The translations under genes were made by a program, and so were the position numbers. Below, piece after piece: positions 51,248-61,393 of a stretch of DNA of 64,000 bases (the first letter of the stretch is position 1; each line of letters starts with the position of its first letter). The notes beneath the pieces were generated by a model that was not told the DNA's origin, ran no database searches, and saw nothing but the letters and a program-made list of their open reading frames with translations. Source of the stretch: Flectonema sp. DT1601 (lineage: Eukaryota; Euglenozoa; Diplonemea; Diplonemida; Diplonemidae); contig OZ025820.1 in the NCBI GenBank assembly GCA_964019425.1, forward strand, positions 868,001 through 932,000. Direction: 5' to 3'.

Positions 51248-53977
51248 ATGCTGGCAGCTATCGCAGTTGGTGCTGCGGTTTCGGTTGTTCCGAAGTTTAG
51301 CAAATACGATGTCCCTGACCCGTCGAGATTCTCACCGTTTCTCGAGTACAACGTTGCCAGTGAAAGTAAGATGCCATTAAGTTTCTCACAATGGCCGAGG
51401 AACTACTTTGACATCATTCCTGATGGATTACGCACAAAGTCTTTCACAACTGACACATATGTGTACAGCTGCTTGACTAGTAAAGTTTCACCACAAGGAA
51501 TGGTTAACGGTACGTTAATGAATGAATACACTTTACAAACTGAGAAGTACCTCGCAATCCTCGGATTGGATATTTATGATGGATCTCTTTGGAGTATCGC
51601 AAATAGTATTTTAGGGAATGTTGACACCGTCTCTGACTACCTTCAAAACGTCGTACTTGAAGCGAGAACATTTCAACTACAAGACATTAAAGCAGACAAA
51701 GCCTGTGTTGGAGATATGTTCAGTGGTAAGTGTTCTGATCCAACACAAGCTGGTGCTTGCGGTCTGTGCTACGGAGATGAAATGAAATCACTCAGCAAGC
51801 AAAACGGTTTATTATTTCGACTGATTTCTGACTATTGGGCAATTCAGGGAACTGTTGATCCTCGCTGTCCAGATTTAGGACACTTGTGGACTTGGAATGA
51901 TTACAAACCAATCTTAGGAGAGAATGCTTGGGCTCTGTTATTAGGACCTCTCACAGCTGCTGTTAAGAAGTACGGAAGTGTCGATAAAATCCCTTCAACT
52001 TCAGTTGAGTTCCAGTTGGCTGAAAACACTATCCCAGCACTAGAAGCTCTTCGAACAAGTATTACGGATTCTACTAAAGCTGGATATGGAGCTATTTATT
52101 ACAGTGCTAATAATGCTTTCTTCTATGCTGGATCTACTAATCCTGATGCAGGTGCTACTGTTAGTGTTGAAAACCAAGCTAGTACTCTTGCTGCACTACG
52201 CGCTTTTGATTTTGTTCTCAGCAAGCAGGACCAAACTCTGTACAAAAGTCTTCGTTGTCGAGTAGCTAAACTGATTTCAGGTCTCGAGACATTTCTTTTG
52301 TCTTCATTCAACGGACAGTTCTTCAGACAAGGTGGAGCTTACAATAGAACAACAGCCGTGTGGACGTGGGCTCAAGTGAAAGGCCAACCTGGTTTCGCAG
52401 TGGATTGCCAGACGTGGGTTGCGACTGTTTTGGGAAGCAAACTAATTGACAGCAAGTTTGGCAACCAGGCGACGTACAAACTTTGGCAGACTCTGAAGTC
52501 GATGGCAGGTTACGGTAAACAAGCTGACGGCACAGTGAAGGGTGTTGGGTACACGAATGTCGATGCTACACAGTTTGTAGCAAACTCAACAACTGAGGCT
52601 GGACCTTCTGTAGTACTCACAATGCTTGGAGACTCGTCAACATTTAATAAATCTGACTTCTCTGATAAGATTTCTTACATCGTTGGAGAGTCCCCTCGCT
52701 TCATACCAGTTCTTAATGTAACAGCTGGACCTCAAACATCATCAAATGAGAAAACTACTTTAGTCACCTTCGTGTTTCTACGTCAAGGAGACGAGACAGC
52801 CTTCGCTGAAACGCAAAAGTTCTACACCATGATGAATACTAAAGATTCACAACAAAAAGCTTACTTAGGTGTAATTTCTTGTATCATTCCTGAAGTACTC
52901 AGTGGTGAGTGGACCTTTGGTGCTATAAACTGGGCTCGTGTGATAGTTAATGAGAGTGGATACCCAGCAGATGTAATTAATTCAATTATTAAAGACGCTG
53001 ACTTCATGAGATCTTCTCTTGAATCAGAATTACTAATGTCAACACCAGTACAGTCAGGATTTGAAACACATCCTTCAATGGCTTATGCTAATCTCAGATA
53101 CTATATTCCATTTGGTTGGTGGGCTAACCCTCTTCCTTCTATGGCTTCAACTTCTTGGGCAGTTGCTGTGGATAGTTCAATGAACCCACTTCACATTCTG
53201 GGAAGGTATGTTTAGTTTTCATAAGTTCTCTTTTCAGGAAACTCATATCATAACAAACACAACAACAGTTATAGCTCCGGATACCCAACTGATACAGTTG
53301 ACTGCACAAACCCTGGTCCACCTAGTCCAACGGGTGCTCCATTACCTGGTCCTTCTCCATTCCCTCCGTCAACACACGAAGTACTAGCAGCTCTTTATAA
53401 GAGCGCTGGGGGGCCTGGATGGTTTGCGTCAAACAATTGGATGAGTGACGTATTTTATAATCCTTGTGGAACTCCTGCATTACCGGGTTCTCAAATTCCT
53501 TATGAAAACAGCTGGGACGGAGTAACATGTGATGGAAATGGTAATTTGATCTCCCTCGTGTTGAACAACAACAACTTGACTGGAATAGTACCAAATACTC
53601 TGTCGGAACTCACTAATTTAGAAGTTCTTGGACTTCAAGAAAATAATTTAATCGGAACCCTCCCTGTCTCTCTGTTTACAATGACTAAGTTAACAAAACT
53701 TCAATTATCTTCAAATAAAATGACAGGAACACTACCTCCCCTCACTGCCCTGACGAATTTGCAATACTTTTGGGTGACTGGAAATCAATTTTCAGGTAAA
53801 GTCCCAGATGCGAGTGCTCTGAAGGGATTAATTGTTTTCAATGCCAATAATAATGACTTCACGAGTATTAACCCAACTGAAGTATTTAATTATGAGAACT
53901 GCGATCTTTCGGTAAATCCTTTCAAATGTCCAATACCTGCGACGGCAAAGACCAACTGCTACGCTACCTGTAAGTGA
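51248..53977 (+). CDS. Secreted protein: helical-barrel-like domain plus plant-type LRRs, one intron
   Basis: Exon 1 51248-53205, intron 53206-53268 (GTATGT...AACAG), exon 2 53269-53977; 888 residues. ATG 51248 follows TCACTCAG and starts a signal peptide (MLAAIAVGAAVSVV). The first 650 residues are helix-rich with Trp-rich patches and a GYPTD-type end (SSGYPTDTV); they look like an (alpha/alpha) barrel glycosidase but I cannot name the family. A Pro/Gly hinge (GPPSPTGAPLPGPSPFPPS) leads to an LRRNT-type cap (SWDGVTCDGNG) and about five LRRs of the L-x-x-N-x-L-x-G-x-x-P type (NNLTGIVPNTL, NNLIGTLPVSL). Probably a cell-surface or secreted carbohydrate-active protein. Confidence 0.72.
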
Positions 53978-54515
53978 TATGATAATGAAACAGTGTTGAC
54001 TTGAACTTGGAGTTTGTTTGTGTTGTTTTTTTTCTTTCGTTTTGAAGCACCTGATGAGTGAGAGCGAAGAAGTTACTTTGTCGTATCTTCTCCTCTCTCC
54101 ATTTTGAGAATGTTTTCTGCAGTGCTTATGGTTGTCTTATGTCGTTGCAAAAACACCTTCGCTCAATGGAAAACATTCTGCGCTTTAAACTGAATCCACG
54201 AAGTTTCTTTACGTCGTTTAATCACTTTACACTTGGTCTGAAGTGACCTGTTCTGAGGAGCTACTAACTGTAGGCTCACTCCCTTTGGGTGTTTGTGACT
54301 TTTAACAACTTTCAGAGCCACGTGTGTTGTGTTAAAAATCTGTTATGCTATTAGCAGTGTTGAGTGAGTATTTCATGTGTCTTGAAATTAGTTTTTATAT
54401 GTTTACAAGAAAAGATGATAAAACCTGTTTTTTGTCAATGTGGACACGTTGATTATTTTGTTGTCTAACATATTGTGGAGGATTAATTATAATTATTTCA
54501 TATCTTTCAGTTGAG
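53978..54515. other. Spacer
   Basis: Nothing recognised beyond A+T-rich sequence; TATCTTTCAG stands five bases before the RING gene ATG. Confidence 0.6.
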
Positions 54516-55202
54516 ATGTCGCTTCTAAGTAGAATGTTTAGATCTGGGCAATCAGATGAGATTGGTCCCGAAGAACAAATTCTCTTAGAAAACATTGGAA
54601 TGGCAACAGCACTGATGAGAGTATTGACTGAAGTAGCCGATACCATAAAATTTCCAATCCGAAGTCTAGGCGATCCAACATTTCCGCAACGTCGATGGCT
54701 TTTTTGCGGTCAGAAGTTAGATCTTCAGAAAGTTTTGATGTACGTCGAGGATTTCAATGGAGATAGGCTCTCAATCAATGCGAACTGTTTTTATAAAATT
54801 TTCGATTTACTAAAAGATTCCTATCAAAGTATCTTAAATTATAACAAACGAAAAGATGGAATACAAGACGACGACGAAGAAGAATACTACTGCTGTGTCT
54901 GCATGGCTAACCCGAAGGATAGCGTCCTTCCTTGTTCACATGCATTTTGTCAAGAATGTTTAAAAGAATGGTCTTGTGGTAGACCAACACACACGTGTCC
55001 ACTTTGTAAAGACGATCAGGCTAACAATATGATCGATACGTTTGCTCTCTCAAGTTTATCTCCTGAAGAGCTTTATGAATCTTTATCACAATCAATTATA
55101 ACTGTACTAAAAGATCCACAGTGTCGAGTAAACTCTATGTCTGCACTAACGAGATGGAGAATGAGAAGAGCTTTCGGATCTTATCAAACATCACAACAAT
55201 AG
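54516..55202 (+). CDS. RING finger protein, RNF141-like architecture
   Basis: 228 residues. N-terminal helical region of about 120 residues, an acidic spacer (QDDDEEEYY), then a C3HC4 RING: CCVCMANPKDSVLPCSHAFCQECLKEW and CPLCKDD (about 127-173). RING finger at this place with an LPCSHxFCQxCLxxW core resembles RNF141. It probably acts as an E3 ubiquitin ligase. The stop codon is only about 20 nt before a 28S rRNA-derived segment, so the 3' untranslated region of this mRNA would contain rRNA sequence. Confidence 0.75.
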   Translation: MSLLSRMFRSGQSDEIGPEEQILLENIGMATALMRVLTEVADTIKFPIRSLGDPTFPQRRWLFCGQKLDLQKVLMYVEDFNGDRLSINANCFYKIFDLLKDSYQSILNYNKRKDGIQDDDEEEYYCCVCMANPKDSVLPCSHAFCQECLKEWSCGRPTHTCPLCKDDQANNMIDTFALSSLSPEELYESLSQSIITVLKDPQCRVNSMSALTRWRMRRAFGSYQTSQQ

Positions 55203-55220
55203 AACTTGAAGACAAGCAAG

Positions 55221-55444
55221 GATGGCTGGGGCGGCACATCTGTTACACATTAACGCAGGTGTCCTAAGGCAAGCTCAGTGAGAACAGAAATCTCACGTAG
55301 AGCATAAGGGTAAAAGCTTGCTCGATACGCGATCTTCAGTACCGATCCACGGTGTGAAAGCATGGCCTAACGATCCTTTAGTCTCGCTTCATGTTTAAGG
55401 GATGAAGCCGGAGGTGACAGGATAACTGGCTTGTGGCAGCCAAG
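55221..55444 (+). pseudogene. 28S (large subunit) rRNA fragment, decayed
   Basis: The sequence from GGCTGGGGCGGCACATCTG through TAACGCAGGTGTCCTAAGG, GAACAGAAATCTC, GGGTAAAAGC, GTGAAAGCATGGCC, CGATCCTTTAG and GATAACTGGCTTGTGGCAGCC follows domain V of eukaryotic cytoplasmic 28S rRNA in order. About a dozen bases of the invariant segment just before the GATAACTGGC block are missing, and the similarity fades after 55444, with only a faint trace to about 55525. A paired helix differs from the usual sequence on both sides (GCAAGC/GCTTGC), so the parent gene was a functional rRNA. It cannot encode a working ribosome and is read as an inserted rRNA pseudogene on the same strand as the genes. Confidence 0.85.
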
Positions 55445-56321
55445 TTGTTTGTAACTTCTGATGTGTTGAACTAATTCACGTCACTTAAGACAAATTACTC
55501 TACTGAGCTTTGCTACGTTGATGTTATCAACTTAAAGATGATCTGCGACCTTTGCTACACCCGTATCGTAATGGATCGGGTTTTGGTTTTTATGGATGTG
55601 ATGATATCAAAAAAAAAAAAAAAAAAAAAAAAAACTTCGAAATAGAAGTTTTGTGTACGATTTTCATTTTTCAAGAAATATTAAATTATATTTTATCAAT
55701 CGACCTTTTATGCTTTGTACTAAGTATTACTATTATGGTCCAAGTATTACTATTATGGTCTGTGATTCGGAATATTGGTGTCGGAAAAGTTTTCGATTCC
55801 CTCCCCCACATAGTTTTTCTCCCAATAGTTGCACGCTTTCGTTCATTTCAATTATTATTTTTATTTTGCACACCAATCGCATACCAGCGTCTCATTTTTT
55901 TTTTTGTTTTTTTTTTTTTATTGTTGAAAATATTTTTTTTTTTTTTGTTTATATAAAATTCGCTCAACTTTCGGTATGTCTGAGTGTGTTTTATGTATTC
56001 ATTCAGCCATTTATTGGTCGACACTATCTTTCAATCAAAATGCGGTTCAATTAAACTACTATTAATTAAGAAAAAAATTAATATTCTTTTTTTTTTTTTT
56101 TTTTTTGTTCTGATGTTTTGTTTAGTTGGTACCTATTTTCAATAACTTATTGTCCTTTACCCAGCATTTTAGTTTTTTTTTTTTTCATTCAGTCAACAAG
56201 CACATATTGTTTCTTTTTAACGCTTGATTCAACTTCTTTATAAAAATATTAAACACGACACACTTCTTTACATTTATAACAGAAAACACAAGTTAATTTA
56301 GTACTTTAAGACTAATCAAAA
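55445..56321. other. Spacer with tandem duplication and homopolymers
   Basis: A run at 55609-55634, T runs near 55899-55945 and 56089-56106. A 19-nt unit is duplicated at 55722-55760. TTATAACAG is the acceptor-like string about 40 nt before the next start. No gene supported. Confidence 0.6.
55722..55760. repeat. Tandem duplication of a 19-nt unit
   Basis: AAGTATTACTATTATGGTC occurs at 55722-55740 and again at 55742-55760, identical. Confidence 0.9.
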
Positions 56322-57131
56322 ATGGGCGGGTCAATAGGAAAGTCCCTGACCCACACACTGTCTCATAGAAATTATAAGAAATTTCGTGAGATTCTCTACT
56401 GTGTCAAAGAACCACATCATGGTGTGAAGAGATGGATGTTAGAATCTCAGCTGAGTCCACACTCCATCGATTCAGAAGTATTAAACCCAATGGAATACGT
56501 TGCGAAAGGACATGTCGATGATCGTTCAGTTATTGAAGTGATAATGGATCACGCTGTACGATCTGGAGCTGTTGAGTGTTATGTAAATAGCAAGTCACCC
56601 AATTCCATCGCTGAACATTTAATATCACCAGCGATAAGAAGAGAAATAGCTCCCGTCATAAAAGCAGTTCTCACTGTGAAGATGAAGACTCCGATGTTAT
56701 TAACTGCTCACGTTCCTACTAAGATGTCTGGCACTCTAGTTCACTCCACGCTGATCCACTTAGCAGCTGAACAAGGAGCAGTGAAGTCACTTAAAATACT
56801 AATCGATGCTGCGAAAAGTTCCAACATCTTCGACTACGTCATGGCTCGTTTAGATGGAGCTGGTCAGACTGCACTCCAAGTAGCTTCTCAAAAGACTGCA
56901 GTATTACTTCTACCACATGAAGCAATAATAGTTAAACAACACTCTGTAGGTGACATGACTAGTAACACGGCATTGAAAGCTGTTCGACGATCGATCGTCG
57001 ACGCTGATGAAGAAATCTTTCTCGATTTTGATGATCCTCCGCAACCTGAAACTGAAAGCGAACCGAAACAGGCCACTACAAGTGCGTGGTCTTCTCCTAA
57101 AAAGAGAACAGCACCAGATAACACATTATAG
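56322..57131 (+). CDS. Ankyrin-like protein with possible N-myristoylation site
   Basis: 269 residues. The N-terminus MGGSIGKSL fits an N-myristoylation context. Helical repeats in the middle resemble degenerate ankyrin repeats, clearest at HSTLIHLAAEQGAVKSLKILID and GAGQTALQVASQK (about 140-195). The C-terminal 70 residues are acidic and Pro/Ser-rich with a basic end (SPKKR). Ankyrin repeats mediate protein contacts. Membrane tethering through a lipid is an inference. No closer family recognised. Confidence 0.62.
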   Translation: MGGSIGKSLTHTLSHRNYKKFREILYCVKEPHHGVKRWMLESQLSPHSIDSEVLNPMEYVAKGHVDDRSVIEVIMDHAVRSGAVECYVNSKSPNSIAEHLISPAIRREIAPVIKAVLTVKMKTPMLLTAHVPTKMSGTLVHSTLIHLAAEQGAVKSLKILIDAAKSSNIFDYVMARLDGAGQTALQVASQKTAVLLLPHEAIIVKQHSVGDMTSNTALKAVRRSIVDADEEIFLDFDDPPQPETESEPKQATTSAWSSPKKRTAPDNTL

Positions 57132-57449
57132 TAATGAGGAAGTTGATCTACTTAGAGTGGGCTGCAGTCTTGTATTTGATACCACTCGTTGTATTGCTCT
57201 CTGTTGATGTTGCTAAAGACGTTCATCAATTTAATATCTCCAAGCGGGGGACGACGAGTGATATAAATTTAGTTTAGGTAGTAAATACTACTACGGTAGT
57301 TTTTGATTTTTTCGCATTTACACTTTTCTTATTTTTGTTCCGTTCTGGTGCGGCGATTCTTCGCAACGCACCCAGTTAGTATTAGTGAGAAGTAGTCTCT
57401 CTCGAGTGATTAATATCATCATTTCTCCTGCTTCAGCTTCACCAAAAAC
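57132..57449. other. Spacer
   Basis: Short spacer with a TAGTAAATACTACTA palindrome-like segment (about 57275-57297); CCTGCTTCAG precedes the next ATG by 13 nt. Confidence 0.55.
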
Positions 57450-60356
57450 ATGAGAATTCCATCCGCTGTTGCGGCACTGACGCTGGGTCTCTCCCAGACC
57501 GCAAGCGCCGACCTGACTGCGATGCTGCAGTCGGCAACGTTTCTGAATGAGGGAGTTTGGACGAACACCAGCGGGACTACAATCGTGATCCAAGAGGGAC
57601 TTTACCTCGAGCCGGAGAACATAACGAAAGCTGAATTCGCTTGGGCTGACATAAGCTTGACACCGCAGGTATACTCAGACAGAGTGAACGCGTGGAAACC
57701 AAGTCCCATTAAGGAGGAAGTTGACTTGCCTGGAAATGATTTGTCGCAAGTAACAGTTGCAACTCAGGCTGACTGCGACAACGCCTGTCACGGAAACGTG
57801 AACTGTCGTGCGTGGGTGTTTGCCCCCAAGGCCCCGACAAAGTTTGGAAGTTGTGAGAAGGGGAGAACCTGCTGCTACCTAAAGAATGGAATTCCAACTG
57901 AAGTCACCTCGTCCTTTTCGTTGTCCTCTCGTGTTGTGAGAATGTCTTACGGTGAGGATGATGCGCACCCAGCCGTCGGAATACGGTCTGCCCCGCCTTT
58001 GGGAGGCCTCGCGACGGGAACGATCGAACTTCGTGGGGATGGAACCCTCACCGCCTGGACTGTTGAGAATAACAGCCCCGGTGGTTCCGCTAAATTCCCA
58101 AAGCAAAAGCACGCCTACTTCGCTGCCCGTGTCCAGGACGGTCCGAAGACGTGGTCCCGCGTCCTCCAGACGCATCCTGAGGGGGCCGTTTCGGGATCGG
58201 GTGTGTCGGAGCTGCACTTCGGGGGTTCACCACCGATGACCCGCCTGCAAGTGAAGGATGCCGCGCAACCGAACGTTGACATTTCGCTGTTCGGATACGG
58301 TCGTTTGTCCTCCGGCAACATGAACAAGTCGCACCACCCTGCGATTGCGTTCTCGATGGTTTTCACCAACAAGGGTTCAAAGTCTGTGAACGTGGCTTCT
58401 CTTTTCAACCTGCCAACGTACAACGAAAACATTGACAGGAATGGTACGGTGTTGTCGACCTTCAGCACCGATTCAGAGGTTGCTTGCATGTCGAAGTGCA
58501 CTGCTGATGCGGCGTGTGGTAGTTGGAAGTTAGTTAAGAACACTTGTTCGTTGATCAAGGAGATGCCGTACTACGCATTCATGGACGGAGTGAACAGCGG
58601 GACTCCTGTGACGGTGTCGAAGAAGAGCCCGTTGTGCGTCGGTCTGGACAAGAGGGGAAACGCTGCGATGTCTGGAGGATACACGGTGTGCGGTACTGGC
58701 GGGAAGGTCACCATGGGAAGCGGTTCGAAGAAGTCGTTTGGACAGTTTTCCGCTGACGGGTTCCTCGACAACACCGTTGGGCTGGACGACTCGATCTCGC
58801 TGTCTGTGAACGAGACGGTGGCAGCTGGTGAGACGGTGACCTTGACGATCATCCTTGGGTACTACTTCCCGAACCACAACTACTTGAACCAAATGCTGGG
58901 GAACCAATACACTAAGTTGTTCACTTCGGCGACGGACTCTGCTGAGCAGCTGATGTCTGGGTTGACGGATGTGGTTGCCGATGCGCTTGCGATCCAGAAC
59001 CCGCTTCTGAAGAGCACCCTTCCGGAATGGTTGTCGGATACGTTGATCGGTCAGCTTCACCACATGAGGTCTGCGATGTGGTTCCACGACGGACGTTGGA
59101 GGCAGTGGGAGGCCTACGACTGTGTGAATGTGGACTCTGTTCACAACGACGGTGAGCGTCACATTCCGTACATCATGTTGTTCCCTGAGTCGACGAAGAG
59201 CAAGATGATTGGATGGAGTAAGACACAGCTCGCTAACGGAATGATTCAGGAGCAGTTGGCGTGCGGCTGCATGGGTGGAATTGATCCTCACTTCGAAAGC
59301 GGTTGTGGAAGAGTGATGTCTGACGTATCTTCGATGTACATTGTTTACTTGTTGGAGCTTCTGAGATGGAACAACGACCAGGACTTTGTGAAGGAGTGGT
59401 TTCCAACTGCGAAGAAGGCTGCCGACTGGCACATCTCCGTTTCGACATTCCACAACATGCCGTACAAGTTGCAGACCACCTACGACGTGCTCGCCCTAAA
59501 CCAGTACGAAACCTGTTCTTACTCTGCTGTATTCCACATTCTTGCTATGAGAAGCATGGCTGAGCTGTGCGTGTTCATGGGTGAAACTGCGGAGGCCAAG
59601 AAGTACAACGACGCTGCGAAGGCTGCCCAGGAGTCGTTTGAGAGCATCATGTGGAATGAGGAACTTGGTGCTTACATGGCGTACTATGGAGGAAACGGGA
59701 CCATCATGGCTGACACTTTCTATGCGCAGGTGTTGGCGTACACTGTCGGTTTGGAGACACTTGTGAACGAGACGAGACTCATGAAGCACTTGGAAACTGA
59801 GCAGAAGGTGAACTTCGATGGTGTCGGTCTTCAGATTCTGACAGGACGTGCTGGACACACTGACCCTGACATCTGGATGATGGCCAACGGTGATCACGGA
59901 GCTTTGTTGCTCCGCAATGCGAAGACTAGCAGCGATGTGGATCGCGCGTTGTCTGAAACCGAGACGCCGTTCAAGAGAATCCGCACAGGTTTGAATGATG
60001 TTTGGAATGCGGCCGGCATCCTCAGAGGAAACTATGGAAGGTTCCCGGGATCGAACTACTTCACATCCCACTACGGGTACTACATGACCGTGTGGCATGC
60101 GATGTTGGCGATGACGAAGCAGGTAGTGAACCTTCCTGAGGGAATTGTGTCCTTCGACCCCGCGTTCGCGACAAGCGAAGAGTACTCGCTGCCTGTGTTC
60201 ATTCCGGGTGTCGTTGGTGAGCTCAGCAACGACCAGAAGCAGTGGAAGCTTTGCCTCACTACGGGAACCCTCGCTGATGTTACGGTCACGGTGAATGGTA
60301 AGTCTGCTCCGAAGACGACCCTTTCTGCTCCGAACTGCGTTTCGGTTGCCTGGTGA
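57450..60356 (+). CDS. Secreted GH116-like glycosidase with PAN/apple-type modules
   Basis: 968 residues. Signal peptide MRIPSAVAALTLGLSQTASA. The N-terminal half contains two Cys-rich PAN/apple-like pieces (CDNACHGNVNCRAWVF and CMSKCTADAACGSWKL) within or beside a beta-rich domain (PPLGGLATGTIELRGDGT). The C-terminal half is an (alpha/alpha) barrel with blocks of the GBA2 beta-glucosidase/glucosylceramidase family GH116: LRWNNDQDFVKEWFPTAKKAADW, TTYDVLALNQYETCSYSAVF, MADTFYAQVLAY. The substrate is probably a beta-glucoside. Codons end largely in C or G, in strong contrast to most neighbours; eL30 shares that bias, so high expression is as likely as transfer. Confidence 0.8.
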   Translation: MRIPSAVAALTLGLSQTASADLTAMLQSATFLNEGVWTNTSGTTIVIQEGLYLEPENITKAEFAWADISLTPQVYSDRVNAWKPSPIKEEVDLPGNDLSQVTVATQADCDNACHGNVNCRAWVFAPKAPTKFGSCEKGRTCCYLKNGIPTEVTSSFSLSSRVVRMSYGEDDAHPAVGIRSAPPLGGLATGTIELRGDGTLTAWTVENNSPGGSAKFPKQKHAYFAARVQDGPKTWSRVLQTHPEGAVSGSGVSELHFGGSPPMTRLQVKDAAQPNVDISLFGYGRLSSGNMNKSHHPAIAFSMVFTNKGSKSVNVASLFNLPTYNENIDRNGTVLSTFSTDSEVACMSKCTADAACGSWKLVKNTCSLIKEMPYYAFMDGVNSGTPVTVSKKSPLCVGLDKRGNAAMSGGYTVCGTGGKVTMGSGSKKSFGQFSADGFLDNTVGLDDSISLSVNETVAAGETVTLTIILGYYFPNHNYLNQMLGNQYTKLFTSATDSAEQLMSGLTDVVADALAIQNPLLKSTLPEWLSDTLIGQLHHMRSAMWFHDGRWRQWEAYDCVNVDSVHNDGERHIPYIMLFPESTKSKMIGWSKTQLANGMIQEQLACGCMGGIDPHFESGCGRVMSDVSSMYIVYLLELLRWNNDQDFVKEWFPTAKKAADWHISVSTFHNMPYKLQTTYDVLALNQYETCSYSAVFHILAMRSMAELCVFMGETAEAKKYNDAAKAAQESFESIMWNEELGAYMAYYGGNGTIMADTFYAQVLAYTVGLETLVNETRLMKHLETEQKVNFDGVGLQILTGRAGHTDPDIWMMANGDHGALLLRNAKTSSDVDRALSETETPFKRIRTGLNDVWNAAGILRGNYGRFPGSNYFTSHYGYYMTVWHAMLAMTKQVVNLPEGIVSFDPAFATSEEYSLPVFIPGVVGELSNDQKQWKLCLTTGTLADVTVTVNGKSAPKTTLSAPNCVSVAW

Positions 60357-61380
60357 AGTTGAAAATATTTAATGGATTATTTGACAAAAACGTTTTTCTT
60401 ATTATTATTATTATTATTGTTTGTTTTTTTTTGCTTCTTCACAAACAGCAGTCGAGTGGATATTACTTCACAAAACTATGTTGGTGCTTGAAGTCCGCAG
60501 TATGCGGCTCGTTGTTTGTGCAATAATATTGCTTGCTGTTTGGTTCGTTTATTTTTTTTATTTTTTGGCTGCCTTCTTTTTAGGTTGCTTCAATAACGTT
60601 TCGCGTCATAATTGTGTTGTTTTTTTTGATTGAAATTTAATTTTTCGTTTGTCGTCGCATTGACTGCTTGAGTATGTTCTTGCAAGATGCACCGTGGCAA
60701 TAAGAAAAGATTCCATCTCAATACAAACATGGTTAGTAGCACGTGATGTGTGATGTTTTTACAATCAGCTGACTTGGTCTTCTTGATAAAAAGTTTGTTT
60801 ATACAAAATGGAGTACGCTATGTTGTTATTGCGTGGTGGAAACAATTTAAGAGTCGGAGTGTTAGTTTAAAAACTGCACTTGCGTGAAATTAATAATAAT
60901 TTCGTTATTTTAATATTATTTGACCTAAAACTCAAGTAGCAGTCTGCTGTTTGCGGTTTATTTTTTTCCCTCTCAAATTATTTCTTTTCTCTCCTCTCTT
61001 TCTTCAACAGAAAGTTTATCTGTTTATGAGGTTTAAAATAATCGGCTGTTTGAAAATTGTTTAATTAATTCTTATTACAGTACATAAATTTATTAGTTTT
61101 GGTTTCATCGAGTATCCTGTCCTGTGATAATTGCAGCTTCCGAAATTTCCCAGGATTTAAAAACTGTGAAGTGTGCAAGTCTATCGTTAAGTCATAGACG
61201 TGGTCGTTTTACGAATTCCCTTAACTCGAAGTTCTCGACTTGTAGGAAACCTTCAGCTACTTTATAACACATTTTTTACTCAATTTATAATATTTTTGTC
61301 ACTCCGTTAGCTAATTTATTTCTTTAACCCCCTAAAATGTTAAAAGTAATTCACATCGACAAGAAGGTAACCAACAAAAT
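60357..61380. other. Spacer with two doubtful mini-ORFs
   Basis: After an acceptor-like TTCACAAACAG, an ATG at 60478 opens a 51-codon, very hydrophobic frame; another short frame starts at about 60688 (MHRGNKKRF). Neither is supported by length or a known family. The leader of PRMT3 lies at the end. Confidence 0.35.
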
Positions 61381-61393
61381 ATGGAACCAGTAA
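61337..61393 (+). promoter_or_regulatory. Possible upstream ORF overlapping the PRMT3 start
   Basis: ATG 61337 starts an 18-codon frame that ends 13 nt inside the PRMT3 coding region in another frame. If it is present in the mature mRNA it would lower PRMT3 translation. It would be lost if the 5' end is formed at the TTAAAAG site just after this ATG. Confidence 0.35.

Noticed and set aside
58530-59453. 307-codon minus-strand frame within the glycosidase gene
   Set aside because: It is a shadow of the G+C-rich codon pattern of the + strand gene.
60478-60633. 51-codon hydrophobic frame after an acceptor-like site
   Set aside because: Hydrophobicity comes from T-rich DNA; no homolog recognised. 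Left as a note in the spacer entry.
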